A stretch of DNA of 64,000 bases, from NCBI GenBank assembly GCA_030267565.1, contig BRXU01000014.1:2082001-2146000 (forward strand), written 5' to 3'. A program made the translations under genes and the position numbers. Shown here one piece after another: positions 12,561 through 24,182 of the stretch. Below the pieces are notes generated by a model. The model was not told the DNA's origin, ran no database searches, and saw only the letters and a list, made by a program, of their open reading frames with translations. Each line of letters begins with the position of its first letter. Positions within the stretch are counted from its first letter, which is position 1. Source of the DNA: Pleodorina starrii. Lineage: Eukaryota; Chlorophyta; Chlorophyceae; Chlamydomonadales; Volvocaceae.

Positions 12561-15500
12561 ATGCTTAGTCTATCTGATGCATGGTGGCCACTATGGCTGG
12601 CCACAATGGCAGGGCTTTCGACGAGTTTGGGAGCTGCTTTGGCGGTGAGATGCTTGGCAAAATCTCTGCCTGTGTTTGCCGCAAATATAGTAGTGCATTG
12701 CACAAGAATACCGAGGTGCAGGCTGCACATCAGATGACCAATAGTGGATAAGCTGCGCTTCCCTCCTAGTCCCGGCACCCCGACCTTCCGACATCCAGCC
12801 TTTGTAACGCCCTCGTTCACTCTCTTGTTCCTCGCCAGATTGTCCGGAAGCCCAGCGCCAGCTCCATGGCTGCTCTGTTAGGGGTAGCTCTGGGGGTAAT
12901 GGCCACCGTCAGCTGCGTGGAGTTGGTCGCACGGAACGCCATGTCGGGCGAGGGCGACCCGTTCCTGATTGTAGCCGCCGCGATGTCGGGTGCTCTGACG
13001 TACTACATGCTGGAGCCCTTGTTCCCCAAAATGGACGAGCAGCACGACCACCTCAAGGTATGCAGGGTGGTCTGGGTACGGCACCACGCCGACCGGTTAC
13101 GGCACTACGCGGCCTCCAAAGGACACAGGCTTGCCGCTTTCCTGCCTTGCTCCTGCCTGTCTTCACCTCCCTGCCGCCAGAAGCAGGACGATCTGGACGA
13201 CCATGAGGCCTTCTTTCGGCTACTCCAGCAGGGGCCTGATGTGGAGCGGTCAGTCCACGGAGGTGTGTCGTTGCGTATTGGCTAGGGCTGCTGCTGCCGG
13301 GCTTGCGGGACGGGTTCCCGCCCGGAAGGGGATGTTGTGAAGGGGCCCTGGGAGGGTGAAAGATCACCGGCCCAAATGTAAGGGTTTGAAGGGAGTAACA
13401 GCGTTGGCGATTTAGCTGAGTCGGGCGGACGGGGGGTCCTTGCGGTCGTGCGTCTCTGTCTCTTCGCGAACAAATTCATGGCCACCCGATCCTTCCGGGT
13501 TGCACACGCCCCAGAGCCGCCGCACACAACCTTGCCTGGCTGTCCGTGCGTCATCCCGCCCGCTTCCCTCTCCCCCCGAGACCCGGCCCGCCCCAAACAA
13601 CCCAAGTGCGCGTGGCTCCCTTCCACAACCCCATCCTGAGCCCCCACCAATGAAACCCAATTCGTTTGTGTGGCGAGCTGGCTGCAGCCTCGCAACGCAA
13701 GGCGGTCACGGCCAGCGCGGGAAGCTTGAGCGCAGCGGCCGCGGGGGAGGGCGGCGGCGAGCAGTCGCTGTCGCTGTGTGGAGCTGCGCCCTCGTTAGGA
13801 GGCGGCGGGAGAGAGAGCAGGTAGGGCCGGGCGCGTGGTCAGGTGGGCAACTGGGCACAGCGGCGAGCTTGCGAGCTTGCGGTCGTTGCGGCCGGGGGGA
13901 GGGAGGGCGACTCGCGAGACGGCATCGACGGCCCGGCGCGTACAGTTCAGCTTGCTTGGTGTCCGGTGCTGCCTTCTCCGGCCGAGCCGGGAGGAGGCAG
14001 CGCGGGGAGGTGGGGCGCATCCTGTCTGAGCTGGGTCCGTGAGAGAGGCCGAGGGTGAGCTGTGGGGCCGCGCCTCGCTGCCCGCGCGCGGCACGTCCTG
14101 GATAAGGCCCTGCCGAAATGGACGCCTGCCTCGCTGCATATTGTCCCGACCTCGAACCTCCCAGTAATGCCACTCACCAACGTCCTGCACCAGCGCACGC
14201 ACGCGCAACCCCGTCCCATCTGCCGATCACCGTTTATCTCACCCCGCGCCTCTTGACGCGCCCTTTGGGTTGCTCCCAGTCTCCCAGTCGGTGTCCTCGG
14301 CGCTGTTGGCCCTTGGCCTGTCCCATCCTCTGACCCTGACCGCAGTAGCGCATCGCTGGGTTCCGGACAGGCGGCCGGCGGTGCGGCATGGGCGGGCGAG
14401 GGCGTGGCGGCGGGGCACGGCGGCGGGGCTGCCGGCTCCGGAGCCGCGGTGGACGCCTCGTCGTCGGCTGCTGCGTCCGGGGGGTTGCGGGGCCCCCGGT
14501 CGGGCCGCATGCTGCGTCTGGGTCTGCTGATGGCGGTCACAATGACGCTACACAACCTGCCAGAGGGCTTTGCGGTGCGTGAGGCGCGGGGCCTGAGGTC
14601 GGTCCGCTGCCGCCTTCGCCTCTGTTGACAGGGTGTCGCCCCAGCGTGGGATGCCTCAACCTCAAGTTGCCTGCCCCGTCCCATTCCGTCTTTGTCCCTC
14701 CTGCTCCCACCACACCCACCCAGGTGGCCTTCTCCGCTTTCACCGACTTCGGCCCCATCATGGCGCTGGCGATAGCGCTGCACAACATCCCCGAAGTGGG
14801 TCGGATGGGTCGGATGGGCTGGGTGCGTCGGCGTGTCGGTTGATCAAATACCTCAGGCATCGCAACGCATCGCACCCCTCGTGACGAGGGGGGGGGGGTT
14901 GCTCGGCAGGGGTACAGACAGCAGGGGCGCACACTTCCCCTCCCTGGAGGCGGGCGGGCCCCCTTATGGACCTGCGCGAGCCGCATGTCTGTAGGGGGCT
15001 GCAGCTGTGTCAGCACGGCGGTGCGGGTGGTCTCAGAGAAGCCGCGCGACAACCCGCCCCGCCCCCTGCCAGGCTGCCACCCGTTCCGGACTCGGATGCC
15101 GTCCGTCCCTCTGGGCGCTCGTGCGCTGTGTGGCCTCTCGTCCCGTACTGAAGTGCGCGGCCGGTCGGTTGCTTTGTCCGCACACCGCAGGGAGTCATTG
15201 TGGCGGCCCCCATATACGCGGCCACCGGCAGCCGTTGGAGGGCCATCGGCGTCGCCACCGCATCGGTGAGTCGTGGGTCAGCGGGCCAACGTGACGGGGC
15301 TGCCGCAGGGCTGCTGCGTTTGATAGCCCTTCGGATAGGAGAGGAGACCACATCGAAGGCTTCCGTGCCGTGCACGTAGGGTTGCCCGGCTTGCCGCGTG
15401 TGACCTGCCGCGGGTTTGGCTAGACCTGCTGCAACCCCGAGTTGGTGCGTTCGTGTAGCATGAGCCGGTTTACCATGGACTTAAAACCATTACACGGTGA

Positions 15501-16213
15501 ATCCAACGTTGCGGACCCTGCCGCCGCCGCCGCTGCTGCTGCCGCTGCGGGTTGCTGGCTGCCGGCCCAGGGCCTGTCGGAGCCGGTCGGGGCGCTGCTG
15601 TCGCTGCTGCTGATGCAGCCGTTCTTTACGCAAGAGCGGCTGCACTACCTGCTGGCCTTCGTGGGCGGAGTCATGGTGAGGGGGCGGGGGCGGGGGCGGG
15701 GGACAGAATGGGTGGCCTCGGGGGGAGCCTGCAGGGAGAAACAACCAAAAACACCTGTTACTGACGAACGACATACAGCGGCCTGCCCGCAGCCTCGCGG
15801 CTTCTCCACGTCATGGGCTTTGGTAACTCCGCTGCCCCGAGAGCCCAGATCTCGTCGCCGCGTCCGCCAGCTAGCCTTTCCCTCCAGCTCAGCCGTCCGC
15901 ACGTCGACTCGCGCGGTGCGCCGCCCTCTCCCGCTTCGTTTCCCCCGCGTCAAAAATTCGCCCACTGCTCTGTGGTTCTTCTTTTCGCTTACGGTACCCC
16001 CGAACCCAAATTTCCTGGTTGCCTGGTCGCCTCATTCCCCGCCGCCGCCGTTCCACCGCTGGGGTCTCGTCTTCACTGCGTCGGCTGCAGCTTGCGGTGT
16101 GCGGCATCGAGCTGTGGCCCGAGGGCCGCAACTGTCGCCACGACCGTTCCTTCGCGAGCGGCATCCTGGCCGGATCGGCAGTCATGGGCTGGACGCTGTA
16201 CGTGGAGGGGTAA
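12561..16213 (+). CDS. ZIP family divalent metal transporter (ZupT/GufA-like)
   Basis: Predicted to move zinc or related divalent metals into the cytosol across a membrane. Nine exons join in frame: 12561-12644, 12839-13057, 13181-13262, 13688-13820, 14346-14574, 14724-14795, 15191-15265, 15571-15675 and 16091-16213, giving 373 aa. The first exon has only 28 codons and encodes most of transmembrane segment 1 (WWPLWLATMAGLSTSLGAAL). Segments 2 and 3 follow in exon 2 (ALLGVALGVMATVSCVELV; FLIVAAAMSGALTYYML). Exons 3-5 encode a long Gly/Ala/Ser-rich variable loop. The two metal-site signatures are intact: HNLPEG in exon 5, and HNIPEG, which is split by an intron between E and G. The last helices are GALLSLLLMQPFF, YLLAFVGGVM and the C-terminal GILAGSAVMGWTLYVEG. 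Metal preference and membrane cannot be read from sequence. Confidence 0.93.
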
Positions 16214-16388
16214 CAGCGGAGAGTCGTTCGGGTGTGACACGGGAACACGCATGACGGCAAATGGCGACGGAAGGTTGTACAACCATCCGAGGGCGGTGAG
16301 GGCGGTCCTGTCGTCTGAAGGGGTGAAGGGCCACGGGTTGCTTTGCGCGAGCGCAACGCGGAGGATGGATATACGGTAGATTAGTGAT

Positions 16389-16393
16389 TTACA
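16389..16393 (-). promoter_or_regulatory. Possible TGTAA poly(A) signal of the minus-strand membrane gene
   Basis: TTACA on the plus strand, so TGTAA on the minus strand, about 630 nt after the stop codon at 17025. Volvocine algae use TGTAA as poly(A) signal. The distance is long and the assignment is tentative. Confidence 0.3.
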
Positions 16394-16451
16394 CGGCGGC
16401 CGGGGGCCGGGGGGAAATGGCATCGAATGGAACAGTGTTGGTGGAATGGGG

Positions 16452-16495
16452 GGATGGGATGAACAGACATCTGGGATGGGATGAACAGACATCTG
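16452..16495. repeat. 22-bp tandem duplication
   Basis: Two adjacent copies of a unit ending ATGAACAGACATCTGG, in the 0.8-kb gap between the converging ZIP and membrane-protein genes. Nothing else is visible in that gap. Confidence 0.8.
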
Positions 16496-17024
16496 GCGGG
16501 CCGTGGGAGTGATCGCAGGAGACAATGCAGCTAGCGACGTGACTCTGGAAGGTACAGCGCGCGTCCGCAGAGCTTCGAGGTGATGGCCGACGACAGAGCA
16601 AGCGCGTGATTGGCGGCGTGGGGCGGCGGATGCGCAGGGCTTTTGCTTAAATGCCTAGAATCCGGGGCGGCCGCGACGCCGGGCTGGCGGCAGACGAGAT
16701 TCCACCGAACTAGCTTGAGTCCATCAAACTACAACATGACGGCCTGTATGGTCCCAAAAGGCGGCAGCTTTGCATTCGGCAACCCTCTGGGTACCCTGTC
16801 ATTCAGCACCAATCAATTCTGCTTTGCGTGTCACACAAGAGCTCTCGAGCCACCGCACCGCAACACCGCACAGCGCCGCAAAATTGCGCAACGGACCACG
16901 TGCCTAGCTCTAGCTGCCAATACCGGCATCCGGGCTCTCAACACTGAACACCGGAAACCTTCTCATGCACGCGAACAGCAGCAGCCACCTACGGGACGGC
17001 TGCGCCGCCGCTCTTCTCCAGGTG

Positions 17025-18190
17025 CTAAGATTCCGGCAGAAACTTGCACAGACCGGCAGCGCCGTACAGTACGGCCAGCGCGCCGTACGCCGCGGCGACC
17101 GCCGGCGGCAGCAGCAGCAGGCCGGCGCCGCCGGCCGGCGCCGGCACACTGCCCGCCCCTGCCGCTGCCACTGCCGCCGTTGTCGCAGCTTGCAGCGCCA
17201 AGTGGAGCAGCAGTATGAACCAGGTGTAGTTCCGGGCAGCCAGTCGGGAGCCCTGGGCCATGACGGAATGCCGTTCGCCCTCGCCGGCCTGCGTGCAGAA
17301 AGCAGCCAAGCGGAAGCAACAAGCGGAATCCCGGGGGACAGGAGAAGTTGCTGTTTGTTGCCGCGGCGGGCTTCATATCCTCGGGAGGGGCTTGGCTCGG
17401 CTGGGGACTGGCGCTCGTGGACCGCTGGGGGCGTGATCCGGAGGTGCAGCCAGGGGTGCGGTAGCGGTTTCCGTGCGGCTCGCATGCGCACAGGTTGGCA
17501 GTGCTGGGATGGGTGCGTGAGCAATGTGGCGCATGCTCCCATGCAACATGCTCGCTGCTTCGGTGGGGGCGGCGCCCGTAGGCCTTGCTGGCCGGTCTGG
17601 ATGTCGAGGAGGATGCTTCGGAGGGCAGCCGCTTTACAAGATTGCGAGCGATGGACCGAGTAGGAACGCTTTACCGCAATTGTGGCCCGGCAAACGACGA
17701 CAGCGCCTTTATCTTAACCTCGAAACCCCCGGCGAACGCACCTCAATCTCGAAGATTTTTCTGCCCCTCAGTCGCCGCCCTCGCTGACTGGCTACCAGTA
17801 CGGCCAAGCTGGCGTACCCGGCGCCGTAAAGCGGTACGAGCGCGCCCTCCCCGTGAACGGTGTACGCCACACACAGCCAGGCAGCAATTGCCAGCTGGAA
17901 CGCAGCAGCCAGCCCACTGCCCAGCAGTAGCTGGTCTTGTGCGGGTCGCAGCGCCGCTGCCAGCCGCGACACCGATGCAAGCCGATGCTCAGTCAACGAG
18001 GTACAGAAGTATAGCAAAAACAGCAGGGCTGCTGCCAGGACCGCAGTCACATTTGCGTAGATGAGAGATGCCTCGCTGGCGCCCCGAAGCACGACGCTGA
18101 GCAGGGCTAGTGCGCCAGGCACGGACGCGATGGCCGGAATAAAGCGCGCGCCAGGCACGGATGGCTCCCGCGCAGCTCGTTCATTTTGCG
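17025..18190 (-). CDS. Multi-pass membrane protein, unknown function (start unresolved)
   Basis: I do not recognise a family. Two exons are well supported: about 18190-17796 and 17288-17025 (stop). They join in phase 0 (CTG/GTAGCC donor; CACGCAG acceptor). The first carries hydrophobic segments around FIPAIASVPGALALLSVVL, SLIYANVTAVLAAALLFLLYF, GSGLAAAFQLAIAAWLCVAY and LVPLYGAGYASLAVL. The second adds WFILLLHLALQAATTAAV and LLLLPPAVAAAYGALAVLYG, for about six helices in all. The 18190 end has a good 3' splice signal (CTAAC branch-like site and TTTGTTTAG), and no in-frame Met follows it, so a short upstream coding exon must exist that I could not place. An unspliced start at 18374 is the alternative. 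The gene converges on ZIP and diverges from the CAD gene. Confidence 0.6.
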
Positions 18191-18588
18191 CTAAACAAAT
18201 TGGGGTTAGCAGTCTTGTGTAATAACGCTTTTGGAAGCTGCGGTTATTTGCTCTTGCGGGAATCCGTGGTGCGCAAGTAAACTTCGCACTGGTCGAGAAC
18301 GCAGGCCCTCTTTGTTGACAAGTATTCCCTTGATGAATTACATGATTACTGCTTGCAAACTGCAGTGCGCACATCCGCTCAGGATTTGTGGAGGTTCACC
18401 AGGCAGCAGCAAGGGGGAAGCCAAATTAAGAGATATACTGTAAGCAAGATAACAAATTATTTGATAAGAGCTCTGCAATTCAAAACTTTTGAGTGACGAA
18501 CCTGCAGACGCTGTCGTGGGCCCGCAGGTTGGTTTCGTGGACTGACCCGTCGGGTCAGTTCCCACCTTTCCCATTGTCTCCACGAACT

Positions 18589-18726
18589 TTAGCGCCAAAT
18601 GTTAATGGAGCCATCATCGGCCATCCCTTCCAAGGGAACAACCCAGTGAATTTGCATCACTTCGTACACAACCGCACCCTCGTCGTTGATCACCACGGTG
18701 ACCCATGGCAACATCATCGGCATCAT
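18589..18726 (-). other. Small unassigned ORF, 45 codons
   Basis: A 45-aa frame of unusually protein-like composition (PWVTVVINDEGAVVYEV, QIHWVVPLEGMADDGS), ending in TAA. It lies between the minus-strand membrane gene and the CAD promoter. It could be a last exon of an unmodelled gene, a fragment of a mobile element, or chance. No splice sites clearly tie it to a neighbour. Confidence 0.2.
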
Positions 18727-18802
18727 CGTGTCCCATTCCTATGTCGCTATTGACCTCCAGTATCCTCGACACACGCGCAATCCAGTAGAGTTACTGGACT
18801 TC

Positions 18803-18810
18803 TATAAATA
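18803..18810 (+). promoter_or_regulatory. TATA box of the CAD-type dehydrogenase gene
   Basis: TATAAATA about 160 bp before the ATG at 18969, which would place transcription start near 18835 and give a 5' UTR of about 130 nt. Read on the other strand it is TATTTATA, so it could also serve a minus-strand transcript. Confidence 0.5.
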
Positions 18811-18968
18811 TCCCTCACATTCATCCCTTACAAAGTTGTATATCTTGAGTCGCTCCCGCCAGCTGTCCGCAACAGCATCTCACACCTTGTATTCGATCCG
18901 CAAGCAACTTCGATAAATACAAACACCCCCCGATAGCCGCTGGAAGTTATCCCTCCTGACCCGATAGA

Positions 18969-21900
18969 ATGGGGCCTCGCAGCGCGGCCACAGCCGCTGC
19001 GCCGGCGGCGACCCGCGGGTCGGTCGCTTTCGGCGGCTCCCGGCTCCTCCGCATCCCGGCGCTGCCGCGCTGCCGCTGCCGCCGCGCTGCCGCGGCCGCC
19101 GCGACGCCGCTTGCGTTTCGCGAGAATGAGGTCAAGCCGGATCTCAATGTCGGTGTGAAGGAGCAGGCGGAGGCGTTCCGGATCGGCCAGGCGCAACGGC
19201 TCACTCGCCGCGGCTGGGCGGTATTGGACAAGAAGGTGCGGAACTGCGGAAGAGGCCAGGAAGACAAGCCGCACGGAAAAGTGAAAGGGCGCGAGGATGA
19301 GAGCTTGGAGGCGGAGAGGTTTATGAGTGCGTGCTGGCGGGCGAAAGCGGGCCGGTCCAGGATTACTGCTTGGTGGCCGCCGCACTTCGCGCCGCGCATG
19401 GCGCAATGGTGCTGCGTCGCTGTGTGCGCGTCTTGAGGCAAATATATTTTTTCAAAGTTGTGCACCCAACCTACCCTGTAAATATTCGCACAGGGGAATG
19501 AAGAAAGTTATGCGCCGGATGCAGCCGCGTTGCGTCACGTCTTGTCGGACGCCAGGAATTTAAAGTCAGGAATTAGGGTTTGGGGTCACCAAAAACCAGT
19601 GGCTTGCGAAACTTCCGCCGAAGTCACTTTGCCTTCTGTACAGAGCCGTTTCCGTCCCCCGGAAAAGGCCGCACACCGAGAAGTTGCTGTTGCTGCTGCT
19701 GATGATGATGGTTTCTCAGTACACCCTTCTCGGGCCGCTCCCCTGCCTGTCTCTCCTCGTTGCTCTGTACGGATGTGTCATGTTTATCAACCAGCACGCC
19801 TGCTGCTCCGGGGCGGTCCGCGGTTGCTGTCATACCGTGCAGGGTACCCTGACCCCTTGGAGCCACACCCCGGGTGAGCTGGGCCCGCGCCAGGTGGACA
19901 TCCGGGTCACCCACAACGGCCTCTGCCACACCGACCTTCACATGCGGGTGAGCGCGGAGCGGAGCAGAGCGTCAAGTTATGGGGTTTGGGGTTGTTGGTT
20001 GTGGGTCTGGCTTTTGGATTATGGGTTTGGCATATGGGATTGAGCTCCAGATTTGGCACTGGGTTTGTGTTTGTGTGGCATCCCAGTGGCGTGGGGACTG
20101 ATGCAGGGTACGGAGCTCCTCAGCACAATTTCGGTTACCGGTACAAGAAGGTGGCCGGCGATTTTGATGTGATGTGAGCGTTCGTGGGAAGCCGCTGTGA
20201 GCGTCGGAAGGCAGGCGCCGCCTTGCAGTCCGACCCGACACCAACCCGACCGAACACGCCATCCACGCCTCCCTAACCCCCGCCCACTTCCGGGAGCCTA
20301 GGACGATGACTGGGGCCTCTCCAAGTTCCCTTTCATTCCCGGACACGAGGTGAGATGAGGGCTGAGAGCTGGAGGTGGAGGTGGAGGTGGGGGCCCCGGG
20401 GAGGAGGTGGAGGTGGAGGTGGGGGCCCCGGGGAGGAGGTGGAGGTGGAGGTGGGGGCCCCGGGGAAGAGGTGGAGGTGGAGGTGGGGGCCCCGGGGAGG
20501 AGGTGGAGGTGGGGGCCCCGGGGAGGAGGTGGAGGTGGAGGTGGAGGTGGGGGCCCCGGGGAGGAGGTGGAGGTGGAGGTGGGGGCCCCGGGGAGGAGGT
20601 GGAGGTGGAGGTGGGGGCCCCGGGGAGGAGGTGGAGGTGGAGGTGGAGGTGGAGGTGGGGGCCCCGGGGAGGAGGTGGAGGTGGAGGTGGGGGCCCCGGG
20701 GACACGATATTGGACACCATATCGGTGCGGTGTGGGAGGGGTGAAAGGAATGACGGGCGTGATCAGCCCCGGGGGTCGTCCGGGGGTCGTCCTGGCCCTG
20801 CCTGCTGCCTCCGTCCCACACTTCGTGCGCCCCTGCTCCCAACCGACCCTGCAACCAACCGTCGCAAACAGGTGGTTGGCGAGGTGGTTGCGGTTGGCGA
20901 ATCGGTTGACTCGATGCGGCCGGGCGACCGGGTGGGTGTGGGCTGGATCGCTGACTCTTGCCGCCGCTGCCTGGCCTGCCTGAGGGGCGATGAGAACGTG
21001 TGCGAGAAGGGCTACACGGGCCTAATCGTGGAAGGTGGGTCGGTGGGTCGGTGGGAAGGCGGGTCGGTGGTATGAAGGTGGGTCGGTGGGTCGGTGGCAA
21101 GGTGGGAAGGTGAGAAGGTGGGAAGGTGAGAAGGTGGGAAGGTGGGGGCCGGATCGGCGTGCAACTGGAGCAACCGCAGAGATTGTTCATTCCTGGTGTG
21201 GCTTGTCTGCTCCGCCCTTCCCCACGCCTCTCTTGCCCTCCTCCCCTCCCTGCCCTCCTCCTCCCCTCCTCCTCCCATCCCCTCCCCTCCCGGCGAAGGC
21301 AACCATGGCGGCTTCCAGGAGATCTGCCGAGTGCGGTCCGACTTCGTGTACAGCATCCCGGACGGGCTGGGTTCGGCATCCGCGGCGCCGCTGCTGTGCG
21401 CCGGAGTGACCGTGTATGCGCCCCTCAGGTGTGTGGGGGGGAGGTGGGGAGGGAGGTGGTGGGGAGGTGGGAAGGGAGGTGGGGAGGTGCGGTCTGCGTG
21501 GTTATTGGAAAGGTGGGGCGTGTGGGCGGAGGTCGGCGGACTGCTTCGCCTCACCGCCTGCAGGGCGGAGTGCGCTTTGTGTTCCATGTCAAGCCCCTGC
21601 CCGCTGCCCCTGCCCGGAGCCCCTCCTGCGCCGATCCGGGGGACCCGGTTCCGTACAGCGTGCACGCCGCCGCCGCCGCCACCGCCGCCGCCGCTGAGGT
21701 GCCCAACCCTTTCAGTCCCTCCCCTCAGTGCGGCCTCCCCCTTCAGCTCCCTCAGTACCCGCGTAGGAGCCCGCGCCAACCACCACCCAGCACCCAAACA
21801 TTCCCACCCTCCCACCTCCCCACCTTCCTACCCTAGCTTGCTCCCCCCGCTCTCGTCCCTCCCCGCTGTTCCCCCTACTGTGCCTTCCCTCCTGCCTTCC

Positions 21901-23790
21901 CTCCCTCCCTCACCTCCATCCCTCCCTCACCTCCCCACCAAAAGGCGCCACCTGACTCGCCCCGGCGCCCGTGTGGGTGTGCTGGGTGTGGGCGGCCTGG
22001 GTCACCTGGCCCTCCAGTTCGCGAACAAGATGGGCGGAGACGTGACGGCGCTGGACATCTCGCCAGATAAGGTACGGCACACTACGGCACAGCAGTACGG
22101 CAGAGGATGTACTGCTGAATGCACCACCGAACGTCACGTCCCACATCCACGATATGATACCCGTCTGCCAAATCTGTTTTGTTGCACACAGCCTGCGGTC
22201 GTGCAGGGTTTCCCAGCGTCCTCTCCCACGCTCCAGTTCAACGCGGCAGTTTGGCGGCTAAAGCTGTCGCATGTGTATCTGATGGTCACCGGCACATGTG
22301 TGTTTCGTTGTCTCTTGTTTGTGTTGTGTTACGCCATGTGCGCGCAGGAGGAGGAGTCCCGGCAGCTGGGGGCGCACTCCTTCCGGACCTGGGGCAGCGC
22401 CACCGGGGCGGAGGAAGGGCTGCAGGTAAGGTGGCGGGGCGGGGCGGGGCGGGGCGTAACGCTGCCTCCCCTGAACTCTAAACCCCAAAGCGCGAACTGT
22501 TACCCGCCCCTGACCCGCGCTGCCCGCTATCGCCCCCGCCACCAACCGCAATGCGGCGCCCTGCTCTCTTCCTACCCTGTCCGCATTCCTCCCTCCCCCT
22601 CTCTCCCTCTTCCTCCCTCCCTCCCACAGGGTCACTTCGACGTGATACTGAACTGCGCCTCCGCCAACATCCCCACCGGCCAGCTGCTCAGTCTGCTCAA
22701 GAATGACGGCACGCTGGTGCAGGTGCGTGCGCGGGGTGTGTGAGTGTGTGTGTGGCGGTGTGTGTGGTGGTGTGTGGCGCTGTGTCAGTGCGTATGCGTG
22801 TGCGTGTGTGTGCGTGTCACTCGACTGGGCGGTGCTGCCCCCGGTGAAAGTCCGGGGGGTGGGGAGGTACAGAGAGACTCCATACCCTGAACCCCCGCAG
22901 GCCACATACCCGCCCCCTGCCTCGCACCGCCGTCCCCTCCGCCCCTTTCATTTGCCCCTCCGTCCCCTTCCCTCTCCACTGCCTCCCCCCTCCTCCCCCG
23001 CCCCCCGCCCCCGTCCCACCCTGTGACCAGGTGGGCATCCCCGGCGGCGGCGCCACCATGTCAGTTCCGCTGCAGGATCTGGTGTTCGGGCAGAAGAAGG
23101 TGGCGGGGACCATTGTGGGCGGGCGGGCGGACATGCAGGTACGGCACGGCGCTTGCCACGTGACAAGTCTCAAGACCGTGGTTGGACATGATTCCTGGAC
23201 GTGGCTCGGACACGGAAGCGTAATCATGGCAAGGCAGTCGTCATGTTGCGCCCAAGGAAAGCGGAACACGCTTCCGTGTCGTCGTTGGCAGACCGGTATG
23301 GCATTCGATGACATGACGTGGCGTGTGTGTGTTTTTGTGTGTTTTATACGACAGGAGATGTTGGACTTTGCGGGGGTGCACGGTGTCCGGCCGCTGGTGG
23401 AGCTGATGCCGCTGTCCGAGGTGAGTGAAGAAGGGGCCCCCGGGATGCGGAGGGGAGGGAGGGGAGGGAGCGGAGGGAGAGAGAGAGGCGGCATCTGGGG
23501 GGTCAGGCGCTGCGCTCCGTGGCGTTGCACGGGAGAGGAGAGCTGGGGCCGGCAAGGGCCTGGAAACGGCGGTCAGGCGGATTCATCATCATGTTGTCAG
23601 ATAACATTGTCAGATAATAATTATATATTCTGATAGTAAGCTGATCAGAGTCGCATGCGTCCTGACTCTTCGAGTCGCTGCCGTCGCGCTACCGCGTCTT
23701 CCGCCTGCCGTACAGGTTAACGAGGGTATGAAGCGGGTCGCGGAGGGCAAGGCGCGCTACCGGGTGGTGCTGATCTCAGACTGGCAGTGA
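18969..23790 (+). CDS. Zinc-dependent alcohol dehydrogenase, cinnamyl alcohol dehydrogenase (CAD) type
   Basis: An MDR-superfamily enzyme predicted to interconvert aldehydes and primary alcohols with NADP(H). Eleven exons join in frame: 18969-19235, 19843-19947, 20302-20349, 20872-21034, 21299-21428, 21945-22071, 22348-22425, 22630-22722, 23031-23138, 23355-23420 and 23716-23790, giving 419 aa. Catalytic zinc ligands lie in THNGLCHTDLH and PGHE. Structural zinc cysteines are spaced as in CADs (CRRCLAC then C in DENVC). The dinucleotide fold is GVLGVGGLGHLALQFA. The CAD core starts at GWAVLDKK/GTLTPWSHTPGELG, so about 80 extra N-terminal residues precede it. The first of these are rich in Arg, Ala and Ser, like a chloroplast or mitochondrial transit peptide. 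Green algae lack true lignin, so the natural substrate may be another aldehyde. Intron 3 is almost wholly a minisatellite. Confidence 0.95.
20371..20702. repeat. GGTGGA / GGGGGCCCCGGGG minisatellite in CAD intron 3
   Basis: Ten copies of a G-rich unit: a GGGGCCCCGGGG core separated by a variable number of GGTGGA hexamers, so period varies from about 25 to 44 bp. It fills most of the intron between exons 3 and 4. The array opens all three plus-strand frames, which explains the Gly/Glu/Val/Trp-rich false ORFs there. Confidence 0.95.
21035..21150. repeat. GGTGGGTC / GGTGGGAAGGTGA minisatellite in CAD intron 4
   Basis: Starts at the splice donor of exon 4 (GTGGGTCGG) and consists of degenerate GGTGGGTCGGT and GGTGGGAAGGTGAGAA units. 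Each unit contains donor-like GTGGGT or GTGAGA strings, so cryptic 5' splice sites are plentiful. Confidence 0.85.
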
Positions 23791-24177
23791 AAAGCTGCCG
23801 TACGGTGCTGTGTCGGCGTTGCGGCACTTACACGCCACGTTGCAGGCTCGCCGGAAGAGAGAGGGAGGACGGAGGAGGGGAGAGGGGAGATGAGAAGTCG
23901 GCACTCTTGTGTGAGGTGGCAGCGCACCAAACACACTTGGTTATGTGGGGGTCTTGAGCGTCGTGGTGTTCTGTTCTGGTCATGTCCTCCGCCGGAGGCA
24001 TCGATAGGTGGTCGGATATTTAATGGGTTAGTTCGGATGCGACAACTTCCGTCCACACCGACTCCACAGACAGAAGCCGAGTGCGTTCCACAATACCACT
24101 GCGCTCGTCGCGGGGGGGCTGCGTCGGAGGTCGTTCAGCTGCACTCCACGCAGTCTCAATCTTAATCAGGCCGGAAT

Positions 24178-24182
24178 TGTAA
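24178..24182 (+). promoter_or_regulatory. TGTAA poly(A) signal of the CAD gene
   Basis: TGTAA about 390 nt after the stop codon at 23790, the first such string I see on the plus strand after the gene. TGTAA is the usual poly(A) signal in Chlamydomonas and relatives. Confidence 0.6.

Noticed and set aside
15442..16254. 270-codon plus-strand frame at the end of the ZIP gene
   Set aside because: Only the segment 15571-15675 is a ZIP exon in this frame. The rest is intron and shadow of exon 9.
20333..21379. Long proline/histidine/leucine-rich frames on the minus strand and Gly/Glu/Trp-rich frames on the plus strand
   Set aside because: They are translations of the GGTGGA minisatellite and of CAD introns.
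21142..22743. 533-codon plus-strand frame across the CAD gene
   Set aside because: It reads through true CAD introns. Only the parts matching exons 5-8 are coding, as shown by splice sites and conserved motifs.
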